Assembly: GCF_000142905.1 (NCBI RefSeq)
Contig: NW_013657666.1
Location: forward strand, 194,992 to 258,991
Direction of reading: 5' to 3'
DNA: 64,000 bases
DNA from: Thecamonas trahens ATCC 50062
Taxonomy: Eukaryota > Apusozoa > Apusomonadida > Apusomonadidae
The notes under the pieces were generated by a model. The model had not been told where the DNA came from and did no database searches. It was given only the letters and a program-made list of their open reading frames with translations. A program made the translations under genes and the position numbers. How positions within the stretch are numbered: the first letter of the stretch is position 1; every line of letters begins with the position of its first letter. This document shows positions 63,271-64,000 of this stretch, one piece after another.

Positions 63271-64000
63271 ATGTCATCGACAACATCATCCGCCAGCAGC
63301 AGAGATGCTCGCGGACCGGCCGCCCGCATTTGCTTTCAAACACTCACCTTGCTCCGCAAGAACGGTCGGACGTACCTGCGCTCGCCGGGCTCTATCGCTA
63401 CCTTTGTGGCTCTCCCGGCGGCGGTCCTGATCGTTCTCGGCCTACTCGCCCTCATCTCGCAGTCCAACTCGGATCTGGCCACCGCCAACCGGACGCCGTC
63501 GCGGACTCTGGTCGGCGCCATCCCGGCTTGTACAGCCTCTGTGACCGGCGCCCCTTGTAATCGATTCGCCTACAACTACGCCGGCGTTCCGGTCGTCGAC
63601 CGCCTCATCGGAGCCATTCTCGGCGCGCAGGGCATTCCCGCCTCTGATGTCGTGGGGCTGGCCGGCGATGCCGACGCCGTCGAGGCATACATGCTCGCCA
63701 ACTACAACACGACCCAGGCGGCGTACATCTTCGACTTTGACAACGTGACCCATGCCAACGCGCTCCCCACCACGGGGCCGTTCTACACCCTCATGGCCAA
63801 TCTCTCCATCTACGAGGACGCATGCAGCGAGACCTCGGTCTCTGATCGGTTCTACAACTGTCCGCAGCCGGCCTCGCACCTAGTCCTCCCCATGCAAAAG
63901 GCGCTGCATGAAGCTACAGTCGCCGAGCTCGGTCTTGCCGCGACGCCTGCCTCTTTTGACGTTGCCTACGTCCAGTTTGCGCACCCGGTCATCATCGAGT
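63271..64000 (+). CDS. ABC transporter, ABCA-like, N-terminal part (runs off window)
   Basis: 243 codons are visible from the ATG at 63271, open to the window end. A short Ser-rich cytosolic N-terminus leads to CFQTLTLLRKNGRTYLRSPGS, the kind of Lys/Asn/Arg-rich amphipathic stretch that precedes TM1 in ABCA transporters. TM1 follows (ATFVALPAAVLIVLGLLALIS, about residues 50-70). After it comes a long hydrophilic extracellular region with paired cysteines (IPACTASVTGAPCNRF, YEDACSETSVSDRFYNCPQP), as expected for the large first exocytoplasmic domain. No nucleotide-binding domain is in view, so the family call is tentative; other ABC-2-type half transporters are possible. Confidence 0.6.
   Translation, partial: MSSTTSSASSRDARGPAARICFQTLTLLRKNGRTYLRSPGSIATFVALPAAVLIVLGLLALISQSNSDLATANRTPSRTLVGAIPACTASVTGAPCNRFAYNYAGVPVVDRLIGAILGAQGIPASDVVGLAGDADAVEAYMLANYNTTQAAYIFDFDNVTHANALPTTGPFYTLMANLSIYEDACSETSVSDRFYNCPQPASHLVLPMQKALHEATVAELGLAATPASFDVAYVQFAHPVIIE

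Overview
The window is nuclear DNA from a GC-rich unicellular eukaryote. Large genes are mostly uninterrupted, third codon positions are strongly G/C, intergenic spaces are short, and a few GT-AG introns carry low-complexity sequence. Eukaryote-specific genes include the splicing factor CRNKL1/Clf1, Spc25, Integrator subunit 2, EXO1, ELAC2-type RNase Z, polycystin, a sorting nexin and CDC48/p97. The style (long TKL receptor kinases, cysteine-rich ectodomains, C-tract leaders) suggests a free-living flagellate, perhaps an apusomonad such as Thecamonas. That identification is inference. One assembly gap of 100 N lies at 26385-26484.

Layout. 1-8.3 kb: CRNKL1 (+), a TPR protein with a His-rich tail and CaaX end (+, one intron), a coiled-coil protein (-), a Chk2-like FHA kinase with a linker-histone-like C-terminal domain (+), Spc25 (-). 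8.5-12 kb: strictosidine synthase/APMAP-like protein (+), small CPCC protein (+), AAAP amino-acid transporter (-). 12.5-23.7 kb, all +: RNase Z, polycystin-2-like channel with EF-hands, AlkB-type alkane hydroxylase, cytochrome b5 reductase (three exons), CID-like protein, PX-BAR sorting nexin. 23.8-26.2 kb (-): SRPBCC membrane protein and EXO1. 26.8-34 kb: PSI-repeat membrane protein (+), FHA/TPMKKAI-repeat/SAP protein (+), MPPED-type metallophosphoesterase (-). 34-40 kb: INTS2 (+), tandem universal stress protein (-), double calponin-homology protein (+). 40.4-49.1 kb (+): giant receptor with kinase, cyclase-like and kinase domains, a K/S/R-rich ORF and an orphan. 49.1-57.1 kb (-): giant HECT E3 ligase. 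57.3-64 kb (+): phosphopantothenate-cysteine ligase, CDC48 and the start of an ABCA-like transporter.

The standout is CDC48/p97. Its D1 ATPase domain is interrupted by a 566-residue in-frame intein (59724-61421) between the Walker A and Walker B motifs. Protein-splicing residues look intact, while one of the two LAGLIDADG endonuclease aspartates is replaced. Removing it leaves 807 residues, within one of human p97.

Other points of interest: the FHA-kinase-H15 fusion; the Ki-67-like FHA/repeat/SAP protein; a probably dead cyclase domain between two kinases; a bacterial-type alkane hydroxylase next to a candidate electron donor; and five frame breaks in three large genes, all needing exactly one extra base. 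Sequencing undercalls are the simplest explanation for the breaks, but this cannot be settled from the sequence alone.
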